A DNA stretch of 64,000 nt from Caproicibacter sp047833665 (GTDB lineage Bacteria; Bacillota; Clostridia; Oscillospirales; Acutalibacteraceae). Under the pieces are notes generated by a model, which was given only the letters and a program-made list of their open reading frames with translations, was not told where the DNA came from and searched no databases. Shown here piece after piece: positions 51,327-60,150 of the stretch. Position 1 is the first letter of the stretch. Every line of letters begins with the position of its first letter. Location: positions 1,612,001 through 1,676,000 of the forward strand of contig CP181261.1 of the NCBI GenBank assembly GCA_047833665.1, given 5' to 3'. Made by a program: the position numbers and the translations under genes.

Positions 51327-52226
51327 TCAAATTTTTTTATTTACCGAACCATTTTTAATAAAAAGAAGCAACTTTTGCATATCTTCCGGTAAGTCTTGCA
51401 CAAATCTTAATTTTCGTCTGCTGACAGGATGCACCAACCGAATTTCTCCACAGTGAAGTGCTTGCCTTTGTATCAATAAAAGGCTGCCGCCATAAAAATC
51501 ATCACCTGCGAGAGGATGGCCAAAGTTTGACAGATGGACACGAATTTGATGTGTGCGCCCCGTCCTTAAATGTAATGCCAACAAACTGTGTCCGTTACCG
51601 GTACAAAGACTTCGCCATCTGGTCACCGCACGTACTCCGTCAGGCCGAACTGTGCGCTGAATTTTATGCCCATCCTTTAATCCAATTGGCAAATCAATCA
51701 CACCACTGCTGTATAGTATACCTTCACAAATTGCAAAATATGTTTTTTGAACATTTTTCGCAAGCTGTGAAGCAGCATAAGAATGCTTTGCCAATAGAAT
51801 GAGACCAGTGGTATCTTTATCCAAGCGATATATCGGACGATACGCAAACTTTTCATCCCGAAGCGAATAATAGTATGAAAAAGCATTCAAAAGACTATCC
51901 TTATCATGCCCCGGTGTTGGGTACATTGGTACACCGCTGGATTTATTCACCACTAAGATATCCTGATCTTCATAAATCACAGCAAAAGGTAAATTAGCTG
52001 GCGGCGCATTGATCTTTGCATCATCACGAGGAAGGTTTAAGCAAACATGATCCCCTGCTTGCAAGGTATCGGTTGCAATTGCATGGCGACCGTTTATCAT
52101 AATACCCATCGGTTCCTTTTTGAGCTTTGCAAGCAGACGGGCAGATACATTGCAATATCCTCGAAGAAAGCTTTTTAATTTGATGCCATGAAAGCCGGAT
52201 GGAACTATAAATTCAATCTCACGCAT
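51327..52226 (-). CDS. RluD/RluC-family pseudouridine synthase
   Basis: 299 residues. An S4-like N-terminal domain (LKSFLRGYCNVSARLLAKLKK) is followed by the catalytic domain with the active-site Asp in YRPIYRLDKDTTGLILLAK and the RluA-family block LHLRTGRTHQIRVHL. The RNA target (23S, 5S or tRNA uridines) cannot be told. ATG 52226 is preferred; upstream extension starts at TTG. Confidence 0.9.
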   Translation of the reverse strand: MREIEFIVPSGFHGIKLKSFLRGYCNVSARLLAKLKKEPMGIMINGRHAIATDTLQAGDHVCLNLPRDDAKINAPPANLPFAVIYEDQDILVVNKSSGVPMYPTPGHDKDSLLNAFSYYYSLRDEKFAYRPIYRLDKDTTGLILLAKHSYAASQLAKNVQKTYFAICEGILYSSGVIDLPIGLKDGHKIQRTVRPDGVRAVTRWRSLCTGNGHSLLALHLRTGRTHQIRVHLSNFGHPLAGDDFYGGSLLLIQRQALHCGEIRLVHPVSRRKLRFVQDLPEDMQKLLLFIKNGSVNKKI

Positions 52227-52329
52227 TGTAAGCCCCAAAATTTAAAAGAGCAGAACGCTCATCATTCCCTTTTATGATCTATTTGCCTGCAATTACTGTA
52301 CCATAATCAAAAGAAAATGTACAGTGTAA

Positions 52330-52711
52330 GATTGAGCTGGCAAGGGTGTTAGCCGTGCGAACAGATTGAAACGGGCTGTCAAGGAGAGATAAAATTTTTC
52401 CCATTTTTCTTTTGTTTTTCGGCTCATATTCACCGTTACGGTCACGGGGAATCTTTACAGGAATCTCTCCAATCTGCGTTTTTACGGTTTTCTTGGAATA
52501 CCCGTTTCTGTAACTTTTCGACCTCGCCGTTTCATCAACATTTGACAGTCTCTTGCTCTTTCATAGCCTAACTTTTCCTCCAATTCGCTCTCCATCACTT
52601 GTTGGAGAACATCACGGAACATGTCGTTCATTGCTTCCATGATATCTGCAGTGCTGCTGAATTCTTGGCGGTTGACATACTCCTTTAAAAGTCTTGCCGG
52701 TACCTTACTCA
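52330..52711 (-). pseudogene. Truncated IS256-type transposase (second family)
   Basis: The N-terminal segment ADIMEAMNDMFRDVLQQVMESELEEKLGYERA and, after a frameshift, SKKTVKTQIGEIPVKIPRDRNGE identify an IS256-family transposase different from the 1332-bp element. The catalytic core is missing, and the left boundary near 52330 is approximate. Its 5' end has an IS200 element inserted. Confidence 0.8.
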
Positions 52712-52714
52712 TAA

Positions 52715-53415
52715 TAGTAACCCCCCGGCTAAGCCGGGGGTTCTTCATATGCGGGCAAAGCCCTGTTTTACTGGCCGCGCCTCAAGGCGCTGATACGATC
52801 TGCCACTTGCGAAAAGTTTGTTACTTGCTACCCGTAAACGGGTCTATATACTCCTTAAGTGTCATTTGATCCTCAATTTGATCTTCCTCTAACTGATTTT
52901 TAATGTACTTGGCTATTGCTTTATCATTTTTCCCTGCTGTATCTACAAAATAGCCCCTGCACCAAAATGTTCGATTTCCATACTTGTACTTTAGATTTGC
53001 ATGTCGCTCAAAAATCAGTAGTGTGCTTTTTCCTTTAAGAAATCCCACAAACCCCGAGACACTCATTTTCGGTGGTATCTTAACCAACATATGAATATGG
53101 TCGGGGCATACCTCTCCTTCTATTATTTCTACTTGCTTCCAATTGCATAGTTCTCTCAATATTTTTCCTATTTCTATTCGTAGTTTTCCATATGCTACTT
53201 TCCTACGATACTTAGGTGCAAAAACTATATGATATTTGCAATTCCAACTCGTATGATTTAAACTATTTATATCATTCGTTTTCATTTCGAATGTCTCCTT
53301 TTGATATATTCTGTTGCAGTTGGCAGACCGCAACTTCATTATATCAAAAGGATCTTTTATTTTTCTCATCGCTTAAGCTTTTCTGAACATCCCGGCATAG
53401 CCGGGAGTTTTCATA
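52715..53415 (-). mobile_element. IS200/IS605-type element
   Basis: Bounded by subterminal hairpins CCCCCGGCT/AGCCGGGGG (52722-52740) and TCCCGGC/GCCGGGA (53390-53406), each followed by TTTTCATATG-like sequence, and containing one Y1 transposase and no tnpB. It is inserted between the end and the transposase start of an older IS256-type element. Exact cleavage points are approximate. Confidence 0.75.
52821..53285 (-). CDS. tnpA: IS200 transposase TnpA (Y1 HUH)
   Basis: 154 residues starting MKTNDINSLNHTSWNCKYHI. The HUH motif is PDHIHMLV, and the nucleophile tyrosine is likely that in AIAKYIKNQ. FAPKYRRKVAYG and FWCRGYFVDTAG are family blocks. It excises and inserts single-stranded copies at the hairpin ends. 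Seems intact. The longer frame from 53369 is not needed; an AAAGGAGAC site precedes the chosen ATG. Confidence 0.93.
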   Translation of the reverse strand: MKTNDINSLNHTSWNCKYHIVFAPKYRRKVAYGKLRIEIGKILRELCNWKQVEIIEGEVCPDHIHMLVKIPPKMSVSGFVGFLKGKSTLLIFERHANLKYKYGNRTFWCRGYFVDTAGKNDKAIAKYIKNQLEEDQIEDQMTLKEYIDPFTGSK

Positions 53416-53418
53416 TGA

Positions 53419-53506
53419 TAAAAAAAGACTTCCTTTCAGACCTATATTTTCTTACCCTCGTTCTTGTCTGAAAGGAAGTCTCATCTTCAGATTTTACACA
53501 AAATTT
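53419..53506 (-). mobile_element. Left end of the disrupted IS256-type element
   Basis: GACTTCCTTTCAGAC (from 53427) and its exact inverted repeat GTCTGAAAGGAAGTC form a 15-bp hairpin, followed by the end sequence TTTTACACAAAATTTT (53492-53507). The same arrangement is seen at 60151-60220, identifying both as ends of one IS family. Confidence 0.7.
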
Positions 53507-53662
53507 TATGCGGTCTCTTTAAAAGATTGTGTTGGGGTTCTACGCCTTTTCCAAACTCAACGCTCGCAAAATTTTCTCAACTAATGTGCTATTAAATAGC
53601 TGAATAAACAAATCCGTCACAGGACCAGCGTAAGTTAGTGCTTATGTAGAATTCGGCACTCT
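53507..53662. other. Non-coding stretch
   Basis: No gene seen between the IS end and the small ribbon-helix-helix gene. GCGCTCG-type and AATAGCTGAATAA stretches show no strong structure. Confidence 0.4.
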
Positions 53663-53839
53663 TTAATCTTTTTTCATATCTTCATTTACCAAGAAGTTAA
53701 GGTAAGCATTTAAACTCATACCGCGTGATTTTGCGTGAGCTTTAATTTTTACTCTATGACCTTTAGGTACACGAAAAATCACATCATCCAGTTTTTTTAA
53801 ATATTTTTTGGTCGCTTTTTGTCTGGCTTCATTTGTCAT
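53663..53839 (-). CDS. Small ribbon-helix-helix (Arc-like) protein
   Basis: 58 residues, below common size cut-offs: MTNEARQKATKKYLKKLDD, then VIFRVPKGHRVKIKAHAKSR and GMSLNAYLNFLVNEDMKKD. The strand DVIFRVPKG followed by helix RVKIKAHAKSRG and helix SLNAYLNFLVNED is a typical Arc/CopG fold, DNA-binding as a dimer. GAGGTG is correctly spaced before the ATG. No toxin partner is adjacent; a stand-alone repressor or orphan antitoxin in the mobile region is plausible. Confidence 0.8.
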   Translation of the reverse strand: MTNEARQKATKKYLKKLDDVIFRVPKGHRVKIKAHAKSRGMSLNAYLNFLVNEDMKKD

Positions 53840-53926
53840 GATTTAACACCTCATTGCTATATATTTGCCTTGCTATTGGTATATTTACAAAAGAAAAATT
53901 GTATCCGCTCTTTTCATTAATATCAT

Positions 53927-54832
53927 TCAAGTTTTCTTAAAACATTTTTCCACAATTGCAAGAAGGTCCTTAGGAAATTTGGTATCCTTTCCTTTTATTT
54001 CGTAGATTGACCTTTTTACTTCCTCTTTACTGGCATAGCCGTAGTTTAACCAGTCTGGATTCTGCGGATGAAATGATGTTTTCAAATCTATGGCATCAGC
54101 TACAATACAAATTTGTGCCTCAGGCGCAATGCTGGATGCTGTCAGTCCGCGCGGATATCCGGAGCCATCCATGCGTTCATGATGCTGCACAATGATATTG
54201 CGGCAAATTTCACTGAGTCCTGCTTCCTGAACCATGTCGCATCCTAATTCACAATGTTGCTGTAGAATTAACGTCTCTTGGGTAGTTAAGTTCTTTTCTT
54301 TCTTATTCAAGATGGATTTTGGAATTAATACTTTGCCAATATCGTGCAAAAGAGTGCCAATGCCTATTTCGGTCAAGCGATTATCTCGATAGCCAAGTTC
54401 ATAGGCAATAAGCAAGGAAATGAGTGCAACATCGATTGAGTGAGTATATAACCATCCTCCATGATGCCATAAAGTTACTATATATAGGTGCCATGGTTGC
54501 TTATTGTCGGCAAATAACACCGAATTCAGAACTTCCGTACACACATCCATTTCTACACGAGCCGTAGCTTTTTGAAAAGCTTTTTTCAGCTTGTTAATAT
54601 GCGCTATGGTTTCTGTTTTTTGTACTGCGGAAATTCCAGATTCTTTATCATTAGTGTGTTGAAGTGGAAGTGGAGGAATGTCCTCTTGGCTTTCTGAAAA
54701 CTGAGAAATTTCCTTTGAAAGGCCCATCTCACGCAGTTTAGATACTACCCAAGGGGTCAGTTCTTGGCCTTTTGCGTACAGTAAAATTCCATCTTTACTG
54801 TATATATCTTTTTTTGCGTACCTTGCACTCAT
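53927..54832 (-). CDS. HD-GYP domain protein (putative c-di-GMP phosphodiesterase)
   Basis: 301 residues. N-terminal part (1-110) resembles the non-catalytic DUF3391-like or adaptor region (KDGILLYAKGQELTPWVVSKLREMG, in parts). The HD-GYP domain shows THSIDVALIS, the HD pair LLHDIGKVLIPKSIL, QHCELGCDMVQ and HHERMDGSGYPRGL. The key metal residues and the GYP motif are intact, so hydrolysis of c-di-GMP is likely. It stands alone among mobile elements. Confidence 0.87.
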   Translation of the reverse strand: MSARYAKKDIYSKDGILLYAKGQELTPWVVSKLREMGLSKEISQFSESQEDIPPLPLQHTNDKESGISAVQKTETIAHINKLKKAFQKATARVEMDVCTEVLNSVLFADNKQPWHLYIVTLWHHGGWLYTHSIDVALISLLIAYELGYRDNRLTEIGIGTLLHDIGKVLIPKSILNKKEKNLTTQETLILQQHCELGCDMVQEAGLSEICRNIIVQHHERMDGSGYPRGLTASSIAPEAQICIVADAIDLKTSFHPQNPDWLNYGYASKEEVKRSIYEIKGKDTKFPKDLLAIVEKCFKKT

Positions 54833-54958
54833 AATACTGCAACCTCTTTTCAGATCATATTTGTCGTTGCGCTGAACAGATTTTTCTGTGCTTCATACTT
54901 GATACTCTATCTAATCCGTTTTTTAAATAATAAGAATATTTTTATTCTAAACAGAAAA

Positions 54959-56290
54959 GCTAGTGTCAAGGGAAGTTCGCAATTTAGGGGCTCCGAAAAA
55001 TGAATTAGGCTACGTTTAACAGTGAAAGAATGGATTTCGGGTTTAAGTATGCTCTAGAAACAGACCAGTCTTCCGCATATTCCATGAGACATGTTGTTAC
55101 CAACCGTAGGTAGGAATCCGGATTGGGAAATATTCCGACTACGCTGGTTCTGCGGCGGATTTCCTTGTTTAGTCGTTCCAACATATTGGTCGAGGAAATT
55201 TTGCGAGCATCGAGTTCCGGAAAAGCATAGAAGGCTAGAGAATCTTCCAGTCCATCTTGCAGAAGCTCAATTGCTTTTGGAAAGCGTTTTCCATACTGTT
55301 CTGATATTTGCTCTGCGCGTTGTCTAGCTATTTCAGCGGAAGGTGCCAGCCAAATCTCTTTTAACTGAGCCGCAAAGGATTCTTTTTCCTTCTGGGGTAC
55401 ATGAGCCAAAATATTTCGCATAAAATGGACTTTGCACCGTTGCCAAGAGGCTCCCGGAAAACTCTCACGGATGGCTGCAATCAGCCCTTTATTTGCGTCT
55501 GAAATCACCAGGAGCGGTATTTTCAGACCACGATCGAGAAGACTTTGAAACAATTGAGAATAACTTTCTTTGGATTCATCGAGCATTGGCTCCACGGCGA
55601 GGATATCCCTATGCCCCTGTTCATTGACGCCGCAAACTACCATCACAGCCATGCTGACGACCCGGCCATCCATACGAATTTTTTCATACAGTGCATCTGT
55701 CCAAATGACAGGATAGCGACCCGTCAGAGGCCGGCTGCGGAAGTACTGCACCTGCTCGTTAAGGCCTTTCGTCATTTCACTGACTTGACTGCGGGAAAGA
55801 TTCTCAATTCCAAGACTGCGAGCTAGTTTCTCCATCTTTCGCGTAGATACACCCTGCACAAACGCTTCTTGAACCACTTGAATCAGCGCTGCTTCACTGC
55901 GCTTGCGTTCTGTTACGAAAAACGGGATATAGCCCTGATTTCGGAGTTTTGGTACCATCAGATACATCGTCCCCATACGAGTATCCAATCGACGTGGCCG
56001 ATAGCCGCAGCGGTAATCACGGCGGGACGGATTGTGTGCATTCTTTTCCGCGCCAATAATACCGGAGACCTCTGCTTCCATCAGACGGGTACACAGCCAT
56101 TCCAGCATCGACAGCATTGGATCCGGCTGTGCCATACATTTTAGTAGCAATTCCGTCAAATCTGTGGTATTCTTTTTGTGAGTCATTGGGTATCTCTCCT
56201 TTTTTGAATGTCTTATCACCATTCATTTTATCGGAGTCCCAATGACTTTTCTATGCCTTTATGAAATTGCGAACTTTATTGTACTCTATC
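54959..56290 (-). mobile_element. IS256-family insertion sequence, copy 2
   Basis: 1332 bp, same ends and length as 40723-42054. Flanked by ACAGAAAA (54951-54958 and 56291-56298), an 8-bp target duplication. A few percent nucleotide differences from copy 1 show the copies are not a very recent pair. Confidence 0.95.
55005..56186 (-). CDS. IS256-family transposase, copy 2
   Basis: 393 residues starting at the same internal ATG after AAGGAGAG. It keeps all DDE residues and CKVHFMRN. Differences from copy 1 include KIPLLVISDANK for KTPLLVVSDANK, IELLQDGLED for IEFLEDGLED, and SILSLLNVA at the end. It appears intact. Confidence 0.95.
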   Translation of the reverse strand: MTHKKNTTDLTELLLKCMAQPDPMLSMLEWLCTRLMEAEVSGIIGAEKNAHNPSRRDYRCGYRPRRLDTRMGTMYLMVPKLRNQGYIPFFVTERKRSEAALIQVVQEAFVQGVSTRKMEKLARSLGIENLSRSQVSEMTKGLNEQVQYFRSRPLTGRYPVIWTDALYEKIRMDGRVVSMAVMVVCGVNEQGHRDILAVEPMLDESKESYSQLFQSLLDRGLKIPLLVISDANKGLIAAIRESFPGASWQRCKVHFMRNILAHVPQKEKESFAAQLKEIWLAPSAEIARQRAEQISEQYGKRFPKAIELLQDGLEDSLAFYAFPELDARKISSTNMLERLNKEIRRRTSVVGIFPNPDSYLRLVTTCLMEYAEDWSVSRAYLNPKSILSLLNVA

Positions 56291-56424
56291 ACAGAAAATT
56301 ATCTGACAAAGTGTTTATATTTTTTTCTTTATGGTGTATTATAAAAGATAAAGTGTTGTAGATGATTCGCAGTTTATTAGAAACCATGCCGCTTTTATTG
56401 TAAGTACTGTATCGCTCAGGTTTA

Positions 56425-57586
56425 TTAAGGATTTCTGACGGCGCTAGTGACGGCGAATGTGTCGCCTTCTGCATGCATGACGTACATAGCATTTAACTTA
56501 TCAATTGCTTTCTTTTTTTGCTCATACAAGGAGTGTGCGTAAATATTCAGAGTAATAGATACATTGGCGTGGCCTAAAATTTCGCTAAGTGTTTTGATAT
56601 CTACACCGAGTTCCAAAGCACGGGTTGCAAACGTATGCCGGATAGCGTGAAACTTTCGCCTTTTTACATTGGCGTTTGTAAGTAAAGTTTGAAATAGTTT
56701 TTGATATCTGCGCGGGTCCATTGGAACTTCTCTATTAGTAAGCACAAAGCAGTCTTTATGAGAGGAGTCTATGTTAACTCTTTTGGCGAAATCCATCAAA
56801 AATCTCGGTAAAGGGATTTTTCTGATAGATTTTAAACTTTTAGGGGCTCCAACACAAAGCATGGTTTTTTCTCCAGTTGTCCTAAAATTTTTAACACGAG
56901 AAACTGTTCTGGTAACAACGAGAGAACCTTCTTCCATATCAATATCTTCCCACTTTAAAGCACAGATTTCACCTAGGCGGAGTCCTGTGTAAAAGCACAG
57001 CAAAAAGCCAAAGGATAACTGGTCTGGAAACTCCATCGCGGTTTTTTCAATCAAACGCTGTTCTCTTACTGAAAACACCTGCACTTCGCCGGGCGATACT
57101 TTTGGCATAGAAACCGCGCCTAAAATTGCTTCACATTCGTAAGAACCTTTCAGCAGCTGTCGCAAAGCTGTTTTATAGATGGTTAGTATTTTTCTCCTGT
57201 AAGATGCCGAAAGACTCTGATTGTTGTTAATCCGACGCGAAAAATCTGAAGTTGTTTTAACTGTAATATGTTCATGACCCTTTTCCTCATAAAAAGGAAT
57301 AACATATTTTGTAATGCACCGATAATAACTTTCATATGTTGACGGCTTAACTCGGCATATGAGATCTCCGTTCAGCCATGCATGAAATAGTGCAGCGGCA
57401 TTTTTGTTCATTGGTGATTTTTGGGGAGAGTTCTTAGTCATGGCTTCCTGCAGTAACTTCTTTTTTTTCCTTCACCTCTTTATACGTTTTTGCATAGACA
57501 TACTTGTATTTTCCATCATAGTTTAGTACACGGCCTTCCCAACGGCCATCTTTTCGCTTATAGATATTTTCTCCACGTCTTGGCAT
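56425..57586 (-). pseudogene. int: Phage/ICE-type integrase split by a frameshift at an A8 tract
   Basis: Two frames. 57586-57434: MPRRGENIYKRKDGRWEGRV then YKYVYAKTYKEVKEKK, the arm-binding N-terminus of integrases, with AAGGAG before the ATG. 57441-56425: 338 residues with the core-binding domain and catalytic Arg in YTGLRLGEICAL, HAIRHTFATRAL and LGHANVSITLNIYAH. The frames join in the run of eight A (57471-57478); with seven A the sequence would read KEKKKLLQEAMTKN, the normal family sequence. Either a mutation or slippage-dependent expression. No other conjugative or phage genes adjoin. Confidence 0.85.
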
Positions 57587-57760
57587 AAACAGATAACTCC
57601 TTTGAACTAAAATGACCGCTTTTTTGACGGCGAATAACTAAAACGACAGCGAAACATTTTTTATACCAGCTGGTTAAGCCAAGTGAACAATAGTGTGATA
57701 ATCTATTGGAAACCGTTTTTTTACCACTGCAAGAATTGATTTTTGATGCAGTGATGCTAT

Positions 57761-57826
57761 TGACCTTGCAAATAAAGTTCTGAGACACACGTTGTTGAAT
57801 ACTGTTTTGACCTTGCAAATAAAGTT
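57761..57826. repeat. 19-bp direct repeat
   Basis: TGACCTTGCAAATAAAGTT occurs at 57761-57779 and at 57808-57826. The 27-bp repeat copy at 57778-57804 lies between them. Confidence 0.85.
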
Positions 57827-58054
57827 GAATATAATTAAAATTAATAAATTTACAGATTAATAAAGAGGCCGCGGTTTCTAATAAACCGCGGCCTCCAGCC
57901 TGTCGAAAAAGTCCAGCGAAAGCTGGGCTTTTTCGACAGGCTGTGTATTCCAGCGAGGATTCGCTGGAATACGAGATGTTTTTACACACATAAAAAATAT
58001 TAGGAAATGGGGAGCTCAGGATAGAATTTCTGAGACACACGTTGTTGAATACTG
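57778..58054. repeat. 27-bp direct repeat pair enclosing three hairpins
   Basis: A 27-bp sequence starting TTCTGAGACACACGTTGT lies at 57778-57804 and again at 58028-58054, 250 bp apart. The second copy ends exactly where the coding sequence of the truncated subtilase begins. Confidence 0.85.
57865..57972. other. Array of three consecutive perfect hairpins
   Basis: Stem 1: GAGGCCGCGGTTT and AAACCGCGGCCTC (57865-57895, 13 bp). Stem 2: 57896-57943, 22 bp with one T-G pair and a GAAA tetraloop, arm CAGCCTGTCGAAAAAG. Stem 3: GTATTCCAGCGA and TCGCTGGAATAC (57945-57972, 12 bp). They are back to back with at most one nt between. The rest of 57587-58052 has no gene. Confidence 0.85.
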
Positions 58055-60043
58055 GCGCGAAAATCTTTTAATAGATGGAGAGATACCCCTGTCCCTTTTG
58101 AGATTGAATTATTCTTCAGAAGTAAAGAGGCTACCAGAAGAAATGCATTCAATACTATTGACCACGAAGTTCGTGTTCTTGGTGGACGAGTAATTCAAGA
58201 GTGCGTCTTAAGTGAAATTTCTTATCATGGTATACTAATTGAGTTGCCTCGGGCTGCAATAGAAGATTTAGTCGATCACTATGAAGACATTGAATTAGCT
58301 CAAGTAGACGATATTATGTTCTTCAGGCCGACATGTCAGTCCATGTTTGTTTCACAAACCGACTCTGGGCCTTGTACTATGCCTATTCCTCCATTAGAAT
58401 TAGAAACCACTGATCCAGTTATTGCTGTTTTAGATGGAATGCCAATTCAAAACCATCCCTTACTTCAAGGCAGAGTCATTGTTGACGATCCGGATGATTA
58501 TGCTGACGGATATAAAAGTACAGATCGTATTCATGGTACGTCTATGGTTTCGCTTGTAATTCATGGCGATCTAAATCGAAATGATTCCCCTATTAGTAGT
58601 CCGGTTTATGTCCGTCCCATTTTGTATCCGAAACAAAGTGGTCTTGATTCTGTAACGGAATGCTTTCCAGATAATAGATTGTTTGTAGACATCCTACATC
58701 GAGCAGTAAAGCGGATGATGGAAGGAGAGAACGGCGAAAGTGCTGTTGCTCCAAACACTAGAGTGATCAATTTGTCAATTGGTGATCCTGTACGCCAATT
58801 GGCAACTATAATGAGTCCAATAGCGCGACTTATTGATTATCTTGCATATAAGTACAAAATACTTTTCATAATTAGTGCCGGCAACCATCCCGAGATTCTT
58901 GACTATGTTGATCACTCTTTTTCGGACTTAAAGGCCCTTGACATTTCGACAAGGAACCAGGTTTTTGGGAGGGCAATAAAGGATAATCAACGGAATTTGA
59001 AGGTGTTAGCTCCGGCTGAAAGCCTAAACGGATTAACAATTGGTGCCTTATATGATGATTTTACTAATCCAAGCGAATCCGATCGACTAATATGGGCCGT
59101 TGAAAAGGGATTGCCTTCTCCCATATCAGCATTTGGTAAAGGTTATCGTTCAACAATCACCCCAGATTTGTTTTATTATGGTGGCAGAAAGTTTATTAAA
59201 GCAAAATATGATGGCACACTTGATTGGCATTTATCAAATAATGAGCCTGGGTGTAAAGTGGCTGCTCCCTATAAGGATGGAAACGTTGCGGGACAAGCTT
59301 ATTCATTTGGGACCAGCAATGCGGCTGCCCAGATAACTCATGAAGCTGCAAAATGTCATGATGTTTTAGACCAAATTTTCCTCCAAGAAACAGGTGAACA
59401 TATCCCGGATGACTATAAGGCAATACTTTTGAAAGCAATGCTGACTCATGGAGCATCTTGGTCTCATATTGCAAACAAAGTCGCTGCTGCTACGGGTGAT
59501 TCTACAAAAAAATTATGCAAGTGGATAGGAAATGGCGTACCTGATATCAGTCGGGTAATCGAATGTACAAAAGAACGCATAACACTCATTAGTCTAGGTG
59601 CATTGAAGAAAGAAACAGGAGATATTTTTAAGCTCCCACTTCCGATAAATTTTTCGTCTAGGTTAATAAAACGAAAGTTGACGGTTACATTGGCATATCT
59701 TTCCCCTATTGCATCGAATAAACAAGCGTATCGATGTGCGCAACTTTGGTTCAATATAGATGATGGTGGGAAAGGTCTTGTTCCATACCGACAAAACACC
59801 GAATGGCAAGCCACTCGTAAAGGAACCTTACAACATGAGATTTTTATAGGTGAAAGTCCAATTGTTTGGAATGATGATAACCTCATTATAAAAGTGAATT
59901 GCACAAAGGACGCCGCAACGTTTAATGAGGCGATACCGTATTGCTTATTTGTAAGTTTTGAAATCGCTAAGGGATATGATATTGATTTATACTCTGATGT
60001 GAAAGCGAAGATACATCAGCGCGTACAAATTTCTAATACTTAA
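58053..60043 (+). CDS. S8 family serine peptidase (subtilase), 5' truncated
   Basis: About 660 residues from 58053; homologous-looking sequence (RWRDTPVPFEIELFFRSKEA) precedes any start codon, and the first plausible starts are TTG 58244 or ATG 58317, so the N-terminus was lost at the 27-bp repeat. The catalytic triad is complete: Asp in VIAVLDGMPIQNHP, His in IHGTSMVSLVIHGD, Ser in SFGTSNAAAQITHE, with the oxyanion Asn in ISAGNHPE. No signal peptide: an intracellular protease of the kind usually paired with an AAA ATPase in defence-type loci. No ATPase gene is present. Confidence 0.82.
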
Positions 60044-60150
60044 AGGGATAGAAACGTCAACATCAGAATTGCAGTAGGAACTTGCGTTACCGTATTTAAA
60101 AAGAGCATGGGCGATTTTCATCTGTTTGTTGCAGTAAATTTAGAAAACGT

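Noticed and set aside
57865..57972. CRISPR array
   Set aside because: The three hairpins differ from each other in sequence and have no spacers; no cas genes are present.
57558..58040. 160-residue minus-strand open frame
   Set aside because: It spans the three hairpins and both direct repeats and has no family resemblance; the integrase N-terminus lies in another frame over part of it.
58244..58246. TTG as the native subtilase start
   Set aside because: The upstream in-frame sequence back to 58053 reads as conserved protein, and no ribosome site precedes the TTG; the gene is better seen as 5' truncated.
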